Below, in pieces: positions 37,827 through 46,581 of a stretch of 64,000 nucleotides of DNA. Under the pieces are notes generated by a model. That model saw only the letters and a list, made by a program, of their open reading frames with translations. It searched no databases and was not told the origin of the DNA. Position numbers and translations under genes: made by a program. The stretch spans positions 42,432 to 106,431 of the forward strand of contig DASXSF010000155.1 of the NCBI GenBank assembly GCA_036506155.1, written 5' to 3'. Position 1 is the first letter of the stretch, and the number at the start of each line of letters is the position of its first letter. The stretch comes from DASXRA01 sp036506155 (GTDB taxonomy: Bacteria > Actinomycetota > Actinomycetes > Mycobacteriales > Jatrophihabitantaceae).

Positions 37827-38984
37827 GTGACCGCCGTCGAACCGCTCGTCGCCCGGATGCAGGGATTCGGCACCACGATCTTCGCCGAGATGTCAGCGCT
37901 CGCCGTGGCGACGGGCAGCGTCAACCTGGGCCAGGGGTTCCCCGATACGGACGGCCCGCGGGAAGTACTGCAGGCCGCCGTGGCCGCCATCCAGGACGGC
38001 AGGCACAACCAATACCCGCCCGGCCCGGGCATCCCCGAACTGCGCCAGGCCGTCGCGCGCCATCAGCGGCGCTTCTACAGCCTCGAGTTCGACCCGGACA
38101 CCGAGGTGCTCGTCACGGCCGGGGCGACCGAGGCAATCGCTGCCGCTCTGCTGGCCCTCGTCGACAGCGGCGACGAAGTCGTCACGTTCGAGCCGTACTA
38201 CGACTCCTACGCCGCGTGCATCGCCCTGGCCGGAGCGCGGCGCCACGTTGTCACGCTACGACCGGGTGAGCAGCGCTGGACGTTCGACCCGAACGCGCTG
38301 CACGACGCGATCACCCCGAGGACGAAGGCGATCCTGCTCAACACGCCGCACAACCCGACCGGCAAGGTGTTCGACCGTGCCGAGCTCCAGTTGATCGCGG
38401 ACGTGGCCGTCAACCGCGACCTCCTCGTGATCACCGACGAGGTATACGAACACCTGATCTTCGATGGAGAACACGTCCCGATAGCTGGCCTTCCCGGAAT
38501 GCGCGAGCGCACCGTCACGATCGGCAGTGCCGGCAAGACATTCAGCGTCACCGGCTGGAAGATCGGCTGGGTCTGCGCGACACCGCCCCTCACGACGGCG
38601 CTGCGCACCGTGAAGCAGTTCCTCACCTATGTCAACGGCGGGCCCTTCCAGCCGGCGATCGCCCGCGGCCTCGCGCTGCCCGATACCTATTACGACGGCG
38701 CCGCGGCGCAACTCCGGTTACAGCGCGATCTGCTCTGCGACGGGCTGGCTGAGCTCGGCTACGACGTAATCCGGCCTCAGGCGACCTACTTCGCAACCGT
38801 CGACGTTCACGGCGACGCCGTCGAGTTCTGCCGGGCGCTGCCGCGTGACAAGCGTGTGGTCGCCATACCGAGCAGTGTGTTCTACGACTCCGACGCCGGC
38901 GACGCCCACGTCCGGTTCGCGTTTTGCAAGCGCCCGGAAGTGCTCGCCGAAGCACTGATTCGCCTGAAGGGGGCCACCGCATGA
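37827..38984 (+). CDS. Class I PLP aminotransferase (KAT/glutamine transaminase type)
   Basis: A 385-residue fold-type I aminotransferase. LGQGFPDTDGP, NQYPPGPGIPELRQAVARHQ, LLNTPHNPTGKVF and the Schiff-base Lys in SAGKTFSVTGWKIGW are typical of kynurenine/glutamine transaminases (YbdL/DapC-like). The gene overlaps the next, an omega-amidase, by four bases (ATGA). That pairing is known for the glutamine transaminase-omega-amidase pathway, where the amidase removes the ketoglutaramate product. GTG 37827 is seven bases after TAGGCT. Confidence 0.92.
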   Translation: MTAVEPLVARMQGFGTTIFAEMSALAVATGSVNLGQGFPDTDGPREVLQAAVAAIQDGRHNQYPPGPGIPELRQAVARHQRRFYSLEFDPDTEVLVTAGATEAIAAALLALVDSGDEVVTFEPYYDSYAACIALAGARRHVVTLRPGEQRWTFDPNALHDAITPRTKAILLNTPHNPTGKVFDRAELQLIADVAVNRDLLVITDEVYEHLIFDGEHVPIAGLPGMRERTVTIGSAGKTFSVTGWKIGWVCATPPLTTALRTVKQFLTYVNGGPFQPAIARGLALPDTYYDGAAAQLRLQRDLLCDGLAELGYDVIRPQATYFATVDVHGDAVEFCRALPRDKRVVAIPSSVFYDSDAGDAHVRFAFCKRPEVLAEALIRLKGATA

Positions 38985-39736
38985 AGGTTGCCGCGATCCA
39001 GCACGACATCGACTGGGAAGACGGCACGGCGACGCGCAAGCGGGTGACTCCGCTGATCGCGCAGGCCGCCGCGGCGGGCGCCCGCCTGATCGCGCTCACC
39101 GAGATGTATGCGACCGGCTTCTCTATGCGGCCGGACCGCATCGCCGAGGACGAAGGCGGCCCCAGCGAGCAGTTCCTGGTCGACAAGGCGCGCGAACACG
39201 GCTGCTGGCTGGTGGGCTCGGTCGCGCAGCGGTCTCACGACGGACAGCCACGAAACGTCGCGGTGCTCGTGGCGCCGGACGGAACGGTGCACCGCTACGC
39301 GAAAATCCACCCGTTCAGCTACGCCGGCGAGCATGAGCGCTATGCCGCCGGTACCGAGTTCCTGACCGTGGCCGTCGAGGGCGTCAACGTCAGCGTGTTC
39401 GTCTGCTACGACCTGCGCTTCGCCGACGAGTTCTGGGCGCTGGCCCACGACACGGACCTCTACGTCGTCGTCGCCAACTGGCCCGCGCTGCGGCGTGAGC
39501 ACTGGCGGACGCTCCTCCGCGCGCGGGCAATCGAGAACCAGGCGTACGTCCTCGGTGTCAACCGGGTGGGCGCTGTCAAGGAGCTCGATCATGTGGGTGA
39601 CAGCGCGATCATCGACCCGCTCGGTCGTACCCTTATCGAGGCGTCGATCGGCGAGGCGGTTCTCGTGGCGGACGTCACGCCGCAGTACGTCCACGAGGTG
39701 CGCGAGACGCTGCCGTTTCTGCGTGACAGGCGATGA
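38981..39736 (+). CDS. Carbon-nitrogen hydrolase (omega-amidase-like)
   Basis: A 251-residue nitrilase-superfamily protein with the Glu-Lys-Cys triad in ALTEMYATG, YRYAKIHPFSY-like KIHPF and VFVCYDLRF. The sequence after the Cys (WALAHDTDLYVVVANWP, AIENQAYVLGVNRVG) is that of Nit2/YafV omega-amidases. Overlap with the upstream aminotransferase supports the role of hydrolysing alpha-ketoglutaramate or ketosuccinamate. Its stop overlaps the start of the next small frame. Confidence 0.92.
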   Translation: MKVAAIQHDIDWEDGTATRKRVTPLIAQAAAAGARLIALTEMYATGFSMRPDRIAEDEGGPSEQFLVDKAREHGCWLVGSVAQRSHDGQPRNVAVLVAPDGTVHRYAKIHPFSYAGEHERYAAGTEFLTVAVEGVNVSVFVCYDLRFADEFWALAHDTDLYVVVANWPALRREHWRTLLRARAIENQAYVLGVNRVGAVKELDHVGDSAIIDPLGRTLIEASIGEAVLVADVTPQYVHEVRETLPFLRDRR

Positions 39737-40014
39737 GCGCCGGCGCGAAGAGGCCGCCGGCCCCGGCGCAGCCGACAGACACCAACCGGCTGACTAGTTC
39801 GGTACGGGTGGCCGCGATCGTCGTTGCCCCCGCCGACACCGTCCGCGCGGCGGCCGCGAAGCTGTCGGCGGGCGTGACGAGCTATGTGGTCGAGACCGGC
39901 GCCGGCGTCCTCATCACACTCGAACGGCCGCGGCGTTGGCCCCGCCATTCGCGTCGACGCGTGATCCGCGGATTGCAACGCGAACTCGACGCCCTGCGGG
40001 ACCGCGCGGAGTAA
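39733..40014 (+). CDS. Small protein of unknown function
   Basis: A 93-residue frame whose ATG overlaps the amidase stop (ATGA). After a disordered 20-residue N-terminus it reads SVRVAAIVVAPADTVRAAAAKLSAGVTSYVVETGAGVLITLERP, then a basic helix RRWPRHSRRRVIRGLQRELDALRD. The first residues are encoded by a copy of the dispersed element (39735-39755), so the true start might be later. No family recognised. Confidence 0.5.
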   Translation: MSAGAKRPPAPAQPTDTNRLTSSVRVAAIVVAPADTVRAAAAKLSAGVTSYVVETGAGVLITLERPRRWPRHSRRRVIRGLQRELDALRDRAE

Positions 40015-40289
40015 GCAGTTGCGGCGATCGCTATGCTTTGCCGCGGCAGTAATGCCAGTGGCACTCTGATGTCAAAATACTTCGCGAAGCCCCCATATCT
40101 TCCAACGTACTCGGCCGCCTTGGGGGAGTCAGATATCAGATTCGGCGACAGTGCATCACGAAATGGCGACGTCTGACGGCCGAGGTACCTCTAGTTGTGA
40201 CCTAAGGCTTAGGCTCCATCGCTGAGTCGAGTGCGACGACACACCGGCATTACCCTTCGCTGGGTCCGTAACGAGGAGGTCTTCGCTCG
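40015..40289. promoter_or_regulatory. 275-base AT-richer leader of the first oligopeptide ABC operon
   Basis: The region lacks a gene. It contains a palindrome CCTAAG-G-CTTAGG (40201-40213) overlapped by TAGGCT (40210-40215), a possible -10 box with overlapping operator. A GAGGAGG ribosome site lies nine bases before the permease ATG. No -35 box is convincing. It would make a regulated promoter for a nutrient-responsive transport operon. Confidence 0.4.
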
Positions 40290-41312
40290 ATGGGTGCGCC
40301 CATAAGCCAGATCGACCTCGACACCCAGCTCGTCGAAGCTCCCGAGACCGGGCGAGACGGCGAGCAGCGCGAAGTCGCGGGTCGATCGCCAGCACAAATC
40401 GCCTGGCTGCGCCTGCGGCGGGACACCGTGTCCATGATCGCGCTGGGCGTGTGCATCGTCATAACGCTGCTTGCGATCGCTGCCCCGTTCCTGAACAGTG
40501 CCGGGGTTCTCCAGCCGTATGAGTTCCACAACAACCTGGTGGGCGGGCTGGGCTCGATGCCCACCGGCCCCTGGGGTGGCATGAGCTGGGGGCACCTGTT
40601 CGGCGTCGAGCCCGGCACCGGGCGCGACGTGTTCTCCCGCGTCGCGCTCGGTATCAGCTTCTCGTTGCTGATCGCGACAGCGGCCACCGTGCTCAGCGTG
40701 GTGATGGGCGGCGTCCTCGGCATCATCTCCGGCTACATGGGCAAAGGCACCGATTTCTGGATCAGCCGCTTCATGGACCTCGTGCTGTGCTTCCCGCAGA
40801 CGCTGATGCTGCTCGCGCTGTCGCCGGTGCTCAAGCAGCGGCTCTCGGATCTGGGCATCCCCGGCGGTCCGAGCGGAACTCCGGTCAGCGCGGTGTACTT
40901 GATCCTCGTGCTCGGCTTCTTCTCCGGGCCCTACTTCGGGCGCATCATCCGCGGCCAGGTGCTGTCGCTGCGCAACCGTGAGTTCGTCGAGGCGGCCCGG
41001 AGTCTCGGCGCGAAGCGGCGGCGCATCTGGTTCCAAGAGCTCGCCCCCAACCTGTGGGCTCCATTACTAGTTTTTGCATCTCTCACACTTCCCCTTAACA
41101 TAGGTGCAGAGGCCGCACTGTCCTACCTCGGTGTGGGCTTGCAGGCACCGACGCCAAGCCTCGGCAACATCCTGAGCAATTCGGTCAATTACTACAGCGC
41201 CGATCCGGCTTTCTTCTACCTGCCGGGCATCGCGCTCGTGCTGATCGTGCTCAGTTTCAACTTGCTCGGAGACGGACTCCGGGACGCGCTCGACCCGAAG
41301 TCGACGCGGTAG
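40290..41312 (+). CDS. Oligopeptide ABC importer permease (OppC/DppC type)
   Basis: A 340-residue permease with an N-terminal cytoplasmic stretch, a first helix (MIALGVCIVITLLAIAAPF) and five further helices. The EAA-loop coupling motif is seen as EFVEAARSLGAKRRRIWFQELAPNL. LGVGLQAPTPSLGNIL is the conserved closing segment. It opens a C-A-B-D-F operon. Codons at 41063-41100 (TTA, CTA, GTT, TTT, ATA) are rarer than in the rest of the gene. Confidence 0.92.
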   Translation: MGAPISQIDLDTQLVEAPETGRDGEQREVAGRSPAQIAWLRLRRDTVSMIALGVCIVITLLAIAAPFLNSAGVLQPYEFHNNLVGGLGSMPTGPWGGMSWGHLFGVEPGTGRDVFSRVALGISFSLLIATAATVLSVVMGGVLGIISGYMGKGTDFWISRFMDLVLCFPQTLMLLALSPVLKQRLSDLGIPGGPSGTPVSAVYLILVLGFFSGPYFGRIIRGQVLSLRNREFVEAARSLGAKRRRIWFQELAPNLWAPLLVFASLTLPLNIGAEAALSYLGVGLQAPTPSLGNILSNSVNYYSADPAFFYLPGIALVLIVLSFNLLGDGLRDALDPKSTR

Positions 41313-41382
41313 AGACCACGGGACGCCCGTTCCGCGGAAGCGTGTACCACACAGGGTGGTACCCGAGAAAGAGGACGATTGG

Positions 41383-43131
41383 ATGACCACTCTGAACAGG
41401 CGGGTGGCGATCTGTGCGATTGGCGTGGCGGTTGCCGTCACGGCGACCGCGTGCAGTTCGTCGAAGAAGGGGGGCGGCGGGGCAACCGGTAGCGCGTCGT
41501 CGTCAGGCTCAAGCGCCGCCAACACCAAGAAGGGCGGCACGATCTACTACCTGACGAAGCGCAACGTCGAGCACTGGGACCCGCAGCGCACGTACATCGG
41601 TCGTGACCTGACCGACGCGTCGCGGCTCTTCTACCGGTCGCTGACCCAGCTGAAGCCGGACAACTCGCTCGTGCCCGACCTGGCCACGAACATCGGCACG
41701 GCCTCCAACGGCAACAAGACCTGGACCTTCACGCTGAAGCAGGGCCCGAAGTGGCAGGACGGTTCGCCCGTAACCTGCGAGGACATCAAGTACGGCGTGT
41801 CCCGGACGTTTGCGGTGAACACCATCACTGGTGGGCCGAACTACGCCATCCAGTTCCTCAACATCCCGACCAAGGCCGATGGCAGCTCGCAGTACGAGGG
41901 CCCCTACACCAAGAAGGGCCAGGCGCTCTACGACAAGGCCGTGGTGTGCAACGGGAACACGATCACCTTCCACCTCCGCAAGCCGGTCGGTGACTTCAAC
42001 TACGCCGTGTCCGGTGCGCTGGCGGCGTTCGACCCGTTCAAGGAGTCGCAGGACAAGGGCGCGCAGTCGAACTTCGCGATCTTCTCCGACGGGCCCTACA
42101 TGCTGCAGGGCACCTGGCAGGAGGGCAAGGGCGGCACGTGGGTGCGCAACCCGAACTACGACCCGAGCACCGACTACCCGGGTATCCGCCTCGCGCTGCC
42201 GGACACGATCGTGTGGCAGGAGGGCCTAACGGTCGAGGGCGTCTTCGACCGGATCCTGAAGGACCAGGGCCCGGACAAGTTCGCGGTCACCGACCGCTCG
42301 GCGCCGCCGGCCTACCAGGCCCGCGTCGTCCAGCAGAAGAGCCGCATGACGAACCCGGACACGCCGTTCGTCGACTACCTGCTGCCGAACTTCAAGAAGG
42401 TGACCAACCCGCTAGTGCGCCAGGCGCTGGCCGTGGCGACCGACAAGACGAGCTGGATCACTGCGTACGGCGGCCCGGCGCTCGCCAAGCCGGCGAACAG
42501 CATCATTTTGCCGACCGTTGCCGGGTACAAGGACTTCGGCAACGTGTTCGGGGCACCGGACGGCGGTGACCCGGCCAAGGCCAAGTCACTGCTGCAGCAG
42601 GCCGGAGTTTCGATCCCGTACCCGATCCACTTCACCTACAACGGTGGCACTCCGGTCACCGACGCGCAGGCGTCGTCGCTGAAGGCGGCGCTGGAGAAGG
42701 CCGGCTTCAAGGTCACGCTCGAGGGTCTTTCGGACACGTACTACGACGTGATCCAGAACCCGAACAACGCCAAGAAGTACGACCTGACCTGGGCCGGCTG
42801 GGGTGCTGACTGGCCGAACGCCTCGACGGTGGTTCCGCCGCTGTTCGACAGTCGCGTCAACCTGTCGTCGGCGTCGAACGGTCAGGACTACGGCTGGTAC
42901 GCCAATAACAAGATCAACAGTGAGATGGATGCCGCTTACAACATCCAGGACGCCACGCAGCGCAACGCCGCGTGGGGCAACATCTCCGAGGAGCTCGCCA
43001 AGGACGTCGCCTACATTCCGCTGGACATCGAGAAGTTCCTGCGGGTGCACGGCTCCGGTGTGACGAACTACCAGGAGGACTCCGCGTCGAACGGTTACCC
43101 GGACATGGGTCTGGTCGGTACAACCGGCTGA
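41383..43131 (+). CDS. Oligopeptide-binding lipoprotein (SBP family 5)
   Basis: A 582-residue precursor. The lipoprotein signal ends at Cys24 (VTATACSSS), and a Ser/Gly-rich linker follows. The mature domain is peptide-binding SBP_bac_5: KGGTIYYLTKRNVEHWDPQRTYIGRDLTDASRLFYRSLTQ, then WTFTLKQGPKWQDGSPVTCEDIKYGVSRTF and TWAGWGADWPNASTVVPPLF. ATG 41383 is behind GAGGA. It probably captures peptides outside the cell for the permeases. A stem-loop follows immediately, likely raising its mRNA level over the permease part. Confidence 0.92.
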   Translation: MTTLNRRVAICAIGVAVAVTATACSSSKKGGGGATGSASSSGSSAANTKKGGTIYYLTKRNVEHWDPQRTYIGRDLTDASRLFYRSLTQLKPDNSLVPDLATNIGTASNGNKTWTFTLKQGPKWQDGSPVTCEDIKYGVSRTFAVNTITGGPNYAIQFLNIPTKADGSSQYEGPYTKKGQALYDKAVVCNGNTITFHLRKPVGDFNYAVSGALAAFDPFKESQDKGAQSNFAIFSDGPYMLQGTWQEGKGGTWVRNPNYDPSTDYPGIRLALPDTIVWQEGLTVEGVFDRILKDQGPDKFAVTDRSAPPAYQARVVQQKSRMTNPDTPFVDYLLPNFKKVTNPLVRQALAVATDKTSWITAYGGPALAKPANSIILPTVAGYKDFGNVFGAPDGGDPAKAKSLLQQAGVSIPYPIHFTYNGGTPVTDAQASSLKAALEKAGFKVTLEGLSDTYYDVIQNPNNAKKYDLTWAGWGADWPNASTVVPPLFDSRVNLSSASNGQDYGWYANNKINSEMDAAYNIQDATQRNAAWGNISEELAKDVAYIPLDIEKFLRVHGSGVTNYQEDSASNGYPDMGLVGTTG

Positions 43132-43153
43132 TCCCGATCGAGTAGCCATCGCG

Positions 43154-43191
43154 CATCGTGGGTGGGGACGGCGACGTCCCCACCCACGATG
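43154..43191 (+). terminator. Intercistronic stem-loop between oppA-like and oppB-like genes
   Basis: A perfect 16-base stem, CATCGTGGGTGGGGAC with its complement at 43176-43191, around a six-base loop. There is no T-run after it, so it may be a partial terminator or an mRNA stabiliser that sets a high binding-protein to permease ratio. Confidence 0.7.
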
Positions 43192-43251
43192 TGCACCGTT
43201 AACGTACTGCGTGGCGGAGAGAGGTGAGACGCCCGGCATCGGGCGGCGACC

Positions 43252-44262
43252 ATGATCTGGTACACGATCAGGCGCTTGATCGGCGCGGTGGGGCTGCTGG
43301 TCGTCATGAGCATCGTGACGTTCCTGATCTTCTACGCGACGCCGACTGATCCCGCGCGGCTCACCTGCGGCAAGAACTGCACGCCGACCGGCATCGAGCA
43401 GAACCGGAAATACCTCGGACTCGACAAGCCGATCACCCAGCAGTACCTCGCCTTTGTCGGTGGCCTGTTCCACGACCGCAAGTTCCCCGCCGACAAGGAG
43501 TTGCAGCAGGCCCGTCCCGACCTGATCCTCACCTGCCACGCACCGTGTCTCGGCTACTCCCCGCTGCACAACGAGGAGGTGTGGACCTACCTCAAACCGA
43601 AGATTCCGGTGACCATATCGATCGTCCTCTTCGGATTCATTCTCTGGCTGACCTCAGGTGTCTTATTGGGGATAGTGGCAGCCTTATTCAGAGGCAAATT
43701 CCTGGATAGGGTGCTCGTGTCGGGGGCACTACTCTTTTATTCGTTCCCGACGTTCTTCGTATCGCTGCTCCTGCTCCAACTGATCGTCTTCCAGTTCAAC
43801 TGGATGCAAACGCCGACCTACACACCCATCTCCAGTGGCGTCGGCGACTGGCTCTACAACCTGTTCTTACCCTCCCTGACGCTCGCGCTGGTCTTCGCGG
43901 CGGCGTATATCCGGCTCACCCGTGCCTACATGCTGGAGACGATGGGCGAGGACTACCTGCGGACCGCGCGGGCCAAGGGGGTTAAGGAACGCAAGGTGGT
44001 CTTCAAGCACACGCTGCGTGCGGCATTGACACCGATCGTCACAATCGCCGGTCTCGATTTCGGAATCCTGCTGGCCGGTGCCCCCATCACCGAGACCGTG
44101 TTCAGCTTCCAAGGCCTCGGCTACGCGACGGTGCAGTCGGTACAGATCTTCGACCTGCCGGTTATCGTGGTCATCGTGCTGCTCGCGGCATGTTTCGTCG
44201 TCCTGGCCAACCTCGTCGTTGACCTCTTGTACGGAGTCATCGATCCTCGAGTGCGGTACTAG
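43252..44262 (+). CDS. Oligopeptide ABC importer permease (OppB/DppB type)
   Basis: A 336-residue permease. The first helix IRRLIGAVGLLVVMSIVTFLIFYA is followed by a long extracytoplasmic segment containing four cysteines (CGKNC and CHAPC, near residues 42-46 and 91-95) and then five helices. The coupling motif is EDYLRTARAKGVKERKVVFKHTLRAAL. The two Cys pairs recur in the second OppB (51394-52407), so they may form a conserved disulfide. A cluster of TTA, ATA, AGA and CTA codons at 43660-43730 is unusual for the window. Confidence 0.92.
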   Translation: MIWYTIRRLIGAVGLLVVMSIVTFLIFYATPTDPARLTCGKNCTPTGIEQNRKYLGLDKPITQQYLAFVGGLFHDRKFPADKELQQARPDLILTCHAPCLGYSPLHNEEVWTYLKPKIPVTISIVLFGFILWLTSGVLLGIVAALFRGKFLDRVLVSGALLFYSFPTFFVSLLLLQLIVFQFNWMQTPTYTPISSGVGDWLYNLFLPSLTLALVFAAAYIRLTRAYMLETMGEDYLRTARAKGVKERKVVFKHTLRAALTPIVTIAGLDFGILLAGAPITETVFSFQGLGYATVQSVQIFDLPVIVVIVLLAACFVVLANLVVDLLYGVIDPRVRY

Positions 44263-44273
44263 GAGGTCGTGAC

Positions 44274-45371
44274 ATGGAAGGAATGGAAATCGAGGACGTC
44301 GAGGTAACCGAGGTCGATCCGAGGGGTGGACAACCCCGTCCCTACCTGGACGTTACCGGCTTGAAGGTGCACTTCCCGACCGATGATGGCCTCGTCAAGG
44401 CGGTCGACGGCGTCGACTTCTCCGTGGAGGAGGGCAAGACCCTCGCGATCGTCGGCGAATCCGGGTCGGGCAAGTCGGTCACCATGCAGGCCGTTATGGG
44501 GCTGCTGCGCCGCACCCGCGCCAAGATCGAGGGTGAGGTGTGGCTGGGCGGCACCGAGTTGCTGCACGCGAGCAACGAGGATGTCCGGCGGCTCCGTGGC
44601 GCCTCGATGGCGATGATCTTCCAGGACCCGCTGTCGGCGCTGCACCCGTATTACACGATCGGCAATCAGATCGAAGAGGCCTACCGCGTCCACCATAAGG
44701 GCGCGTCGCGCAAGTCCGCCCGGCAGCGTGGTATCGAGATGCTCGACAGGGTAGGCATCCCGAACGCTTCGCGCCGGATCGACCAATACCCCCATGAGTT
44801 CTCCGGTGGCATGCGGCAGCGGGCGATGATCGCGATGGCGCTGATCAACGACCCAAAATTGCTCATCGCGGATGAGCCGACGACGGCGCTCGACGTCACT
44901 GTTCAGGCGCAGATATTGGAGCTGATGAAGGGCCTGCAGAGCGACTTCGGTTCGGCCATCGTGATGATCACCCACGACCTGGGTGTGGTCGCCGACATCG
45001 CGGACGATGTCCTCGTCATGTACGCCGGGCGGGCCGTCGAGACCGGCAAGACCACCGATGTCTACTTCGACGCGTCCCACCCATACACCTGGGGCTTGTT
45101 GCGCTCGATGCCGCGGCTCGACCGCGACCGCGAGGACCGGCTCGACCCGATCCCGGGCACTCCGCCGTCACTGATCCACCTGCCCAGCGGTTGCGCGTTC
45201 CACCCGCGGTGCCCGTTCCCCGAGGTCGTCGGCGGCGACCGCTGCTTCACCGAGATGCCGGAACTGTTCGAGGTCACGGCGAACCACCATGCGCGATGCT
45301 TCCTCACCGATGAGCAGCGCCGCGACGTCCTCGCCAAGGCGTCGGCGCCAGGCAGCGAGGTATTCCAGTGA
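44274..45371 (+). CDS. Oligopeptide ABC importer ATPase (OppD/DppD type)
   Basis: A 365-residue ATPase with Walker A GESGSGKSV, Q-loop MIFQDPLSALHP, signature FSGGMRQR, Walker B LLIADEPTTALD and the H-loop. The C-terminal oligopeptide-type extension carries a four-Cys FeS motif in HLPSGCAFHPRCPFP...CF. It pairs with the OppF-like ATPase encoded next; the stop is overlapped by the OppF start (GTGA). Confidence 0.94.
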   Translation: MEGMEIEDVEVTEVDPRGGQPRPYLDVTGLKVHFPTDDGLVKAVDGVDFSVEEGKTLAIVGESGSGKSVTMQAVMGLLRRTRAKIEGEVWLGGTELLHASNEDVRRLRGASMAMIFQDPLSALHPYYTIGNQIEEAYRVHHKGASRKSARQRGIEMLDRVGIPNASRRIDQYPHEFSGGMRQRAMIAMALINDPKLLIADEPTTALDVTVQAQILELMKGLQSDFGSAIVMITHDLGVVADIADDVLVMYAGRAVETGKTTDVYFDASHPYTWGLLRSMPRLDRDREDRLDPIPGTPPSLIHLPSGCAFHPRCPFPEVVGGDRCFTEMPELFEVTANHHARCFLTDEQRRDVLAKASAPGSEVFQ

Positions 45372-46495
45372 CCGCGACGACACCACCGCCGTCGGCATCC
45401 ACGCCGCTGCTGGAGGTCACCGAGCTGCGCAAGTACTTCCCGCAGTACACGCAGACCGTGATCAAGCGCAAGAGTGCCCCCGTCAAGGCTGTCGACGGGC
45501 TGACCTTCTCGGTCGGCGCCGGTGAGACGCTCGGGTTGGTCGGTGAGTCCGGCTGCGGCAAGTCGACCGCCGGACGGTCGATCCTACGACTGATCGAGCC
45601 GACCAGTGGCTCGATCAAGCTCGACGGCGAAGAGATCACCCATGCCGGCACCAACCGCCTGCGGCGCTTGCGGCGTGACCTGCAGATGGTGTTCCAGGAC
45701 CCGATCGGCTCGCTGAACCCGCGGCACCCGATCGGCTCGATCATCGGCGCACCGTTCACCATCCAGAAGGTGAAGCCCCCGCGCGGCGTCAAGGCCGAGG
45801 TGCAGAGCCTGATGGAGCGCGTGGGTCTCAACCCCGAGCATTACAACCGCTACCCGCACGAATTCTCCGGCGGGCAGCGGCAGCGCATCGGCGTGGCCCG
45901 GGCCATCGCCCTGCGGCCCAAGCTGATCGTCTGCGACGAGCCGGTGTCGGCGCTGGACGTGTCGATCCAGGCACAGGTCGTCAACCTTCTCGAGGACCTC
46001 CAGTCCGAGTACGACATAACCTACGTGTTCATCGCGCACGACCTGTCCGTCGTGCGGCACATCTCCGATCGCGTCGTGGTCATGTACCTCGGCAAGGCGA
46101 TGGAGGTCACCGACCGCGACACGCTTTACAGCAAGCCGATGCACCCGTACACACAGGCGCTGATGTCGGCGGTGCCGGTGCCCGACCCGCGCAAGGAGAA
46201 CAAGCGCGAGCGCATCCTGCTCAGCGGCGACCTGCCCAGCCCGATCAACCCACCGTCCGGTTGTGTGTTCCACACCCGGTGCCCCAAGTACCGCGAGCAG
46301 CTCGGTGAGTCCGACCGCGAGCGGTGCCGCACCGAGGTGCCGGAGCTGGAGGAGAAGCAGCCGAGCCATTTCGCCGCGTGCCACTTCGCCCAGGTGCGCG
46401 CCGACATCGGTGCGATCAGCGACCCGGCTGCACCGGTCCCTGCCTCAGCACCCGGCGGGCCCACCGCGGTGCAGCCCGGCGAGGGCAGCGCATAG
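45368..46495 (+). CDS. Oligopeptide ABC importer ATPase (OppF/DppF type)
   Basis: A 375-residue ATPase with Walker A GESGCGKST, Q-loop MVFQDPIGSLNPRH, signature FSGGQRQRIG, Walker B LIVCDEPVSALDVS and a FeS-type C-terminal extension (PPSGCVFHTRCPKY...RC). It forms a heterodimer with the previous product. As only one D-F pair is in the window, it may also power the second C-A-B cassette. GTG start overlapping the oppD-like stop. Confidence 0.94.
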   Translation: MTATTPPPSASTPLLEVTELRKYFPQYTQTVIKRKSAPVKAVDGLTFSVGAGETLGLVGESGCGKSTAGRSILRLIEPTSGSIKLDGEEITHAGTNRLRRLRRDLQMVFQDPIGSLNPRHPIGSIIGAPFTIQKVKPPRGVKAEVQSLMERVGLNPEHYNRYPHEFSGGQRQRIGVARAIALRPKLIVCDEPVSALDVSIQAQVVNLLEDLQSEYDITYVFIAHDLSVVRHISDRVVVMYLGKAMEVTDRDTLYSKPMHPYTQALMSAVPVPDPRKENKRERILLSGDLPSPINPPSGCVFHTRCPKYREQLGESDRERCRTEVPELEEKQPSHFAACHFAQVRADIGAISDPAAPVPASAPGGPTAVQPGEGSA

Positions 46496-46506
46496 GGGGC
46501 GACCCG

Positions 46507-46559
46507 TAGGCTTTCGAGCGATGGCTGCGCATCGCAGGCCTGTCGTGGGTCAGCGGTGA
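46507..46559 (+). promoter_or_regulatory. TAGGCT box and 12-residue leaderless mini-ORF upstream of mshB
   Basis: TAGGCT (46507-46512) is followed eight bases later by an ATG (46521) opening [12 protein letters not shown], stop TGA at 46557-46559. The stop lies inside the dispersed element copy at 46558-46576, which in turn abuts the mshB ribosome site. It is a plausible leader peptide coupling the mshB start. Confidence 0.4.
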
Positions 46560-46576
46560 GCGCTCGCGCGAAGAGC
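46558..46576 (+). repeat. Dispersed element copy (GAGCGCTCGCGCGAAGAGC), upstream of mshB
   Basis: An exact 19-base core, lying just before the CAGGGGG site of mshB. Here the element's GAAGAGCAGG end may itself serve as part of the ribosome site. Confidence 0.6.
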
Positions 46577-46581
46577 AGGGG

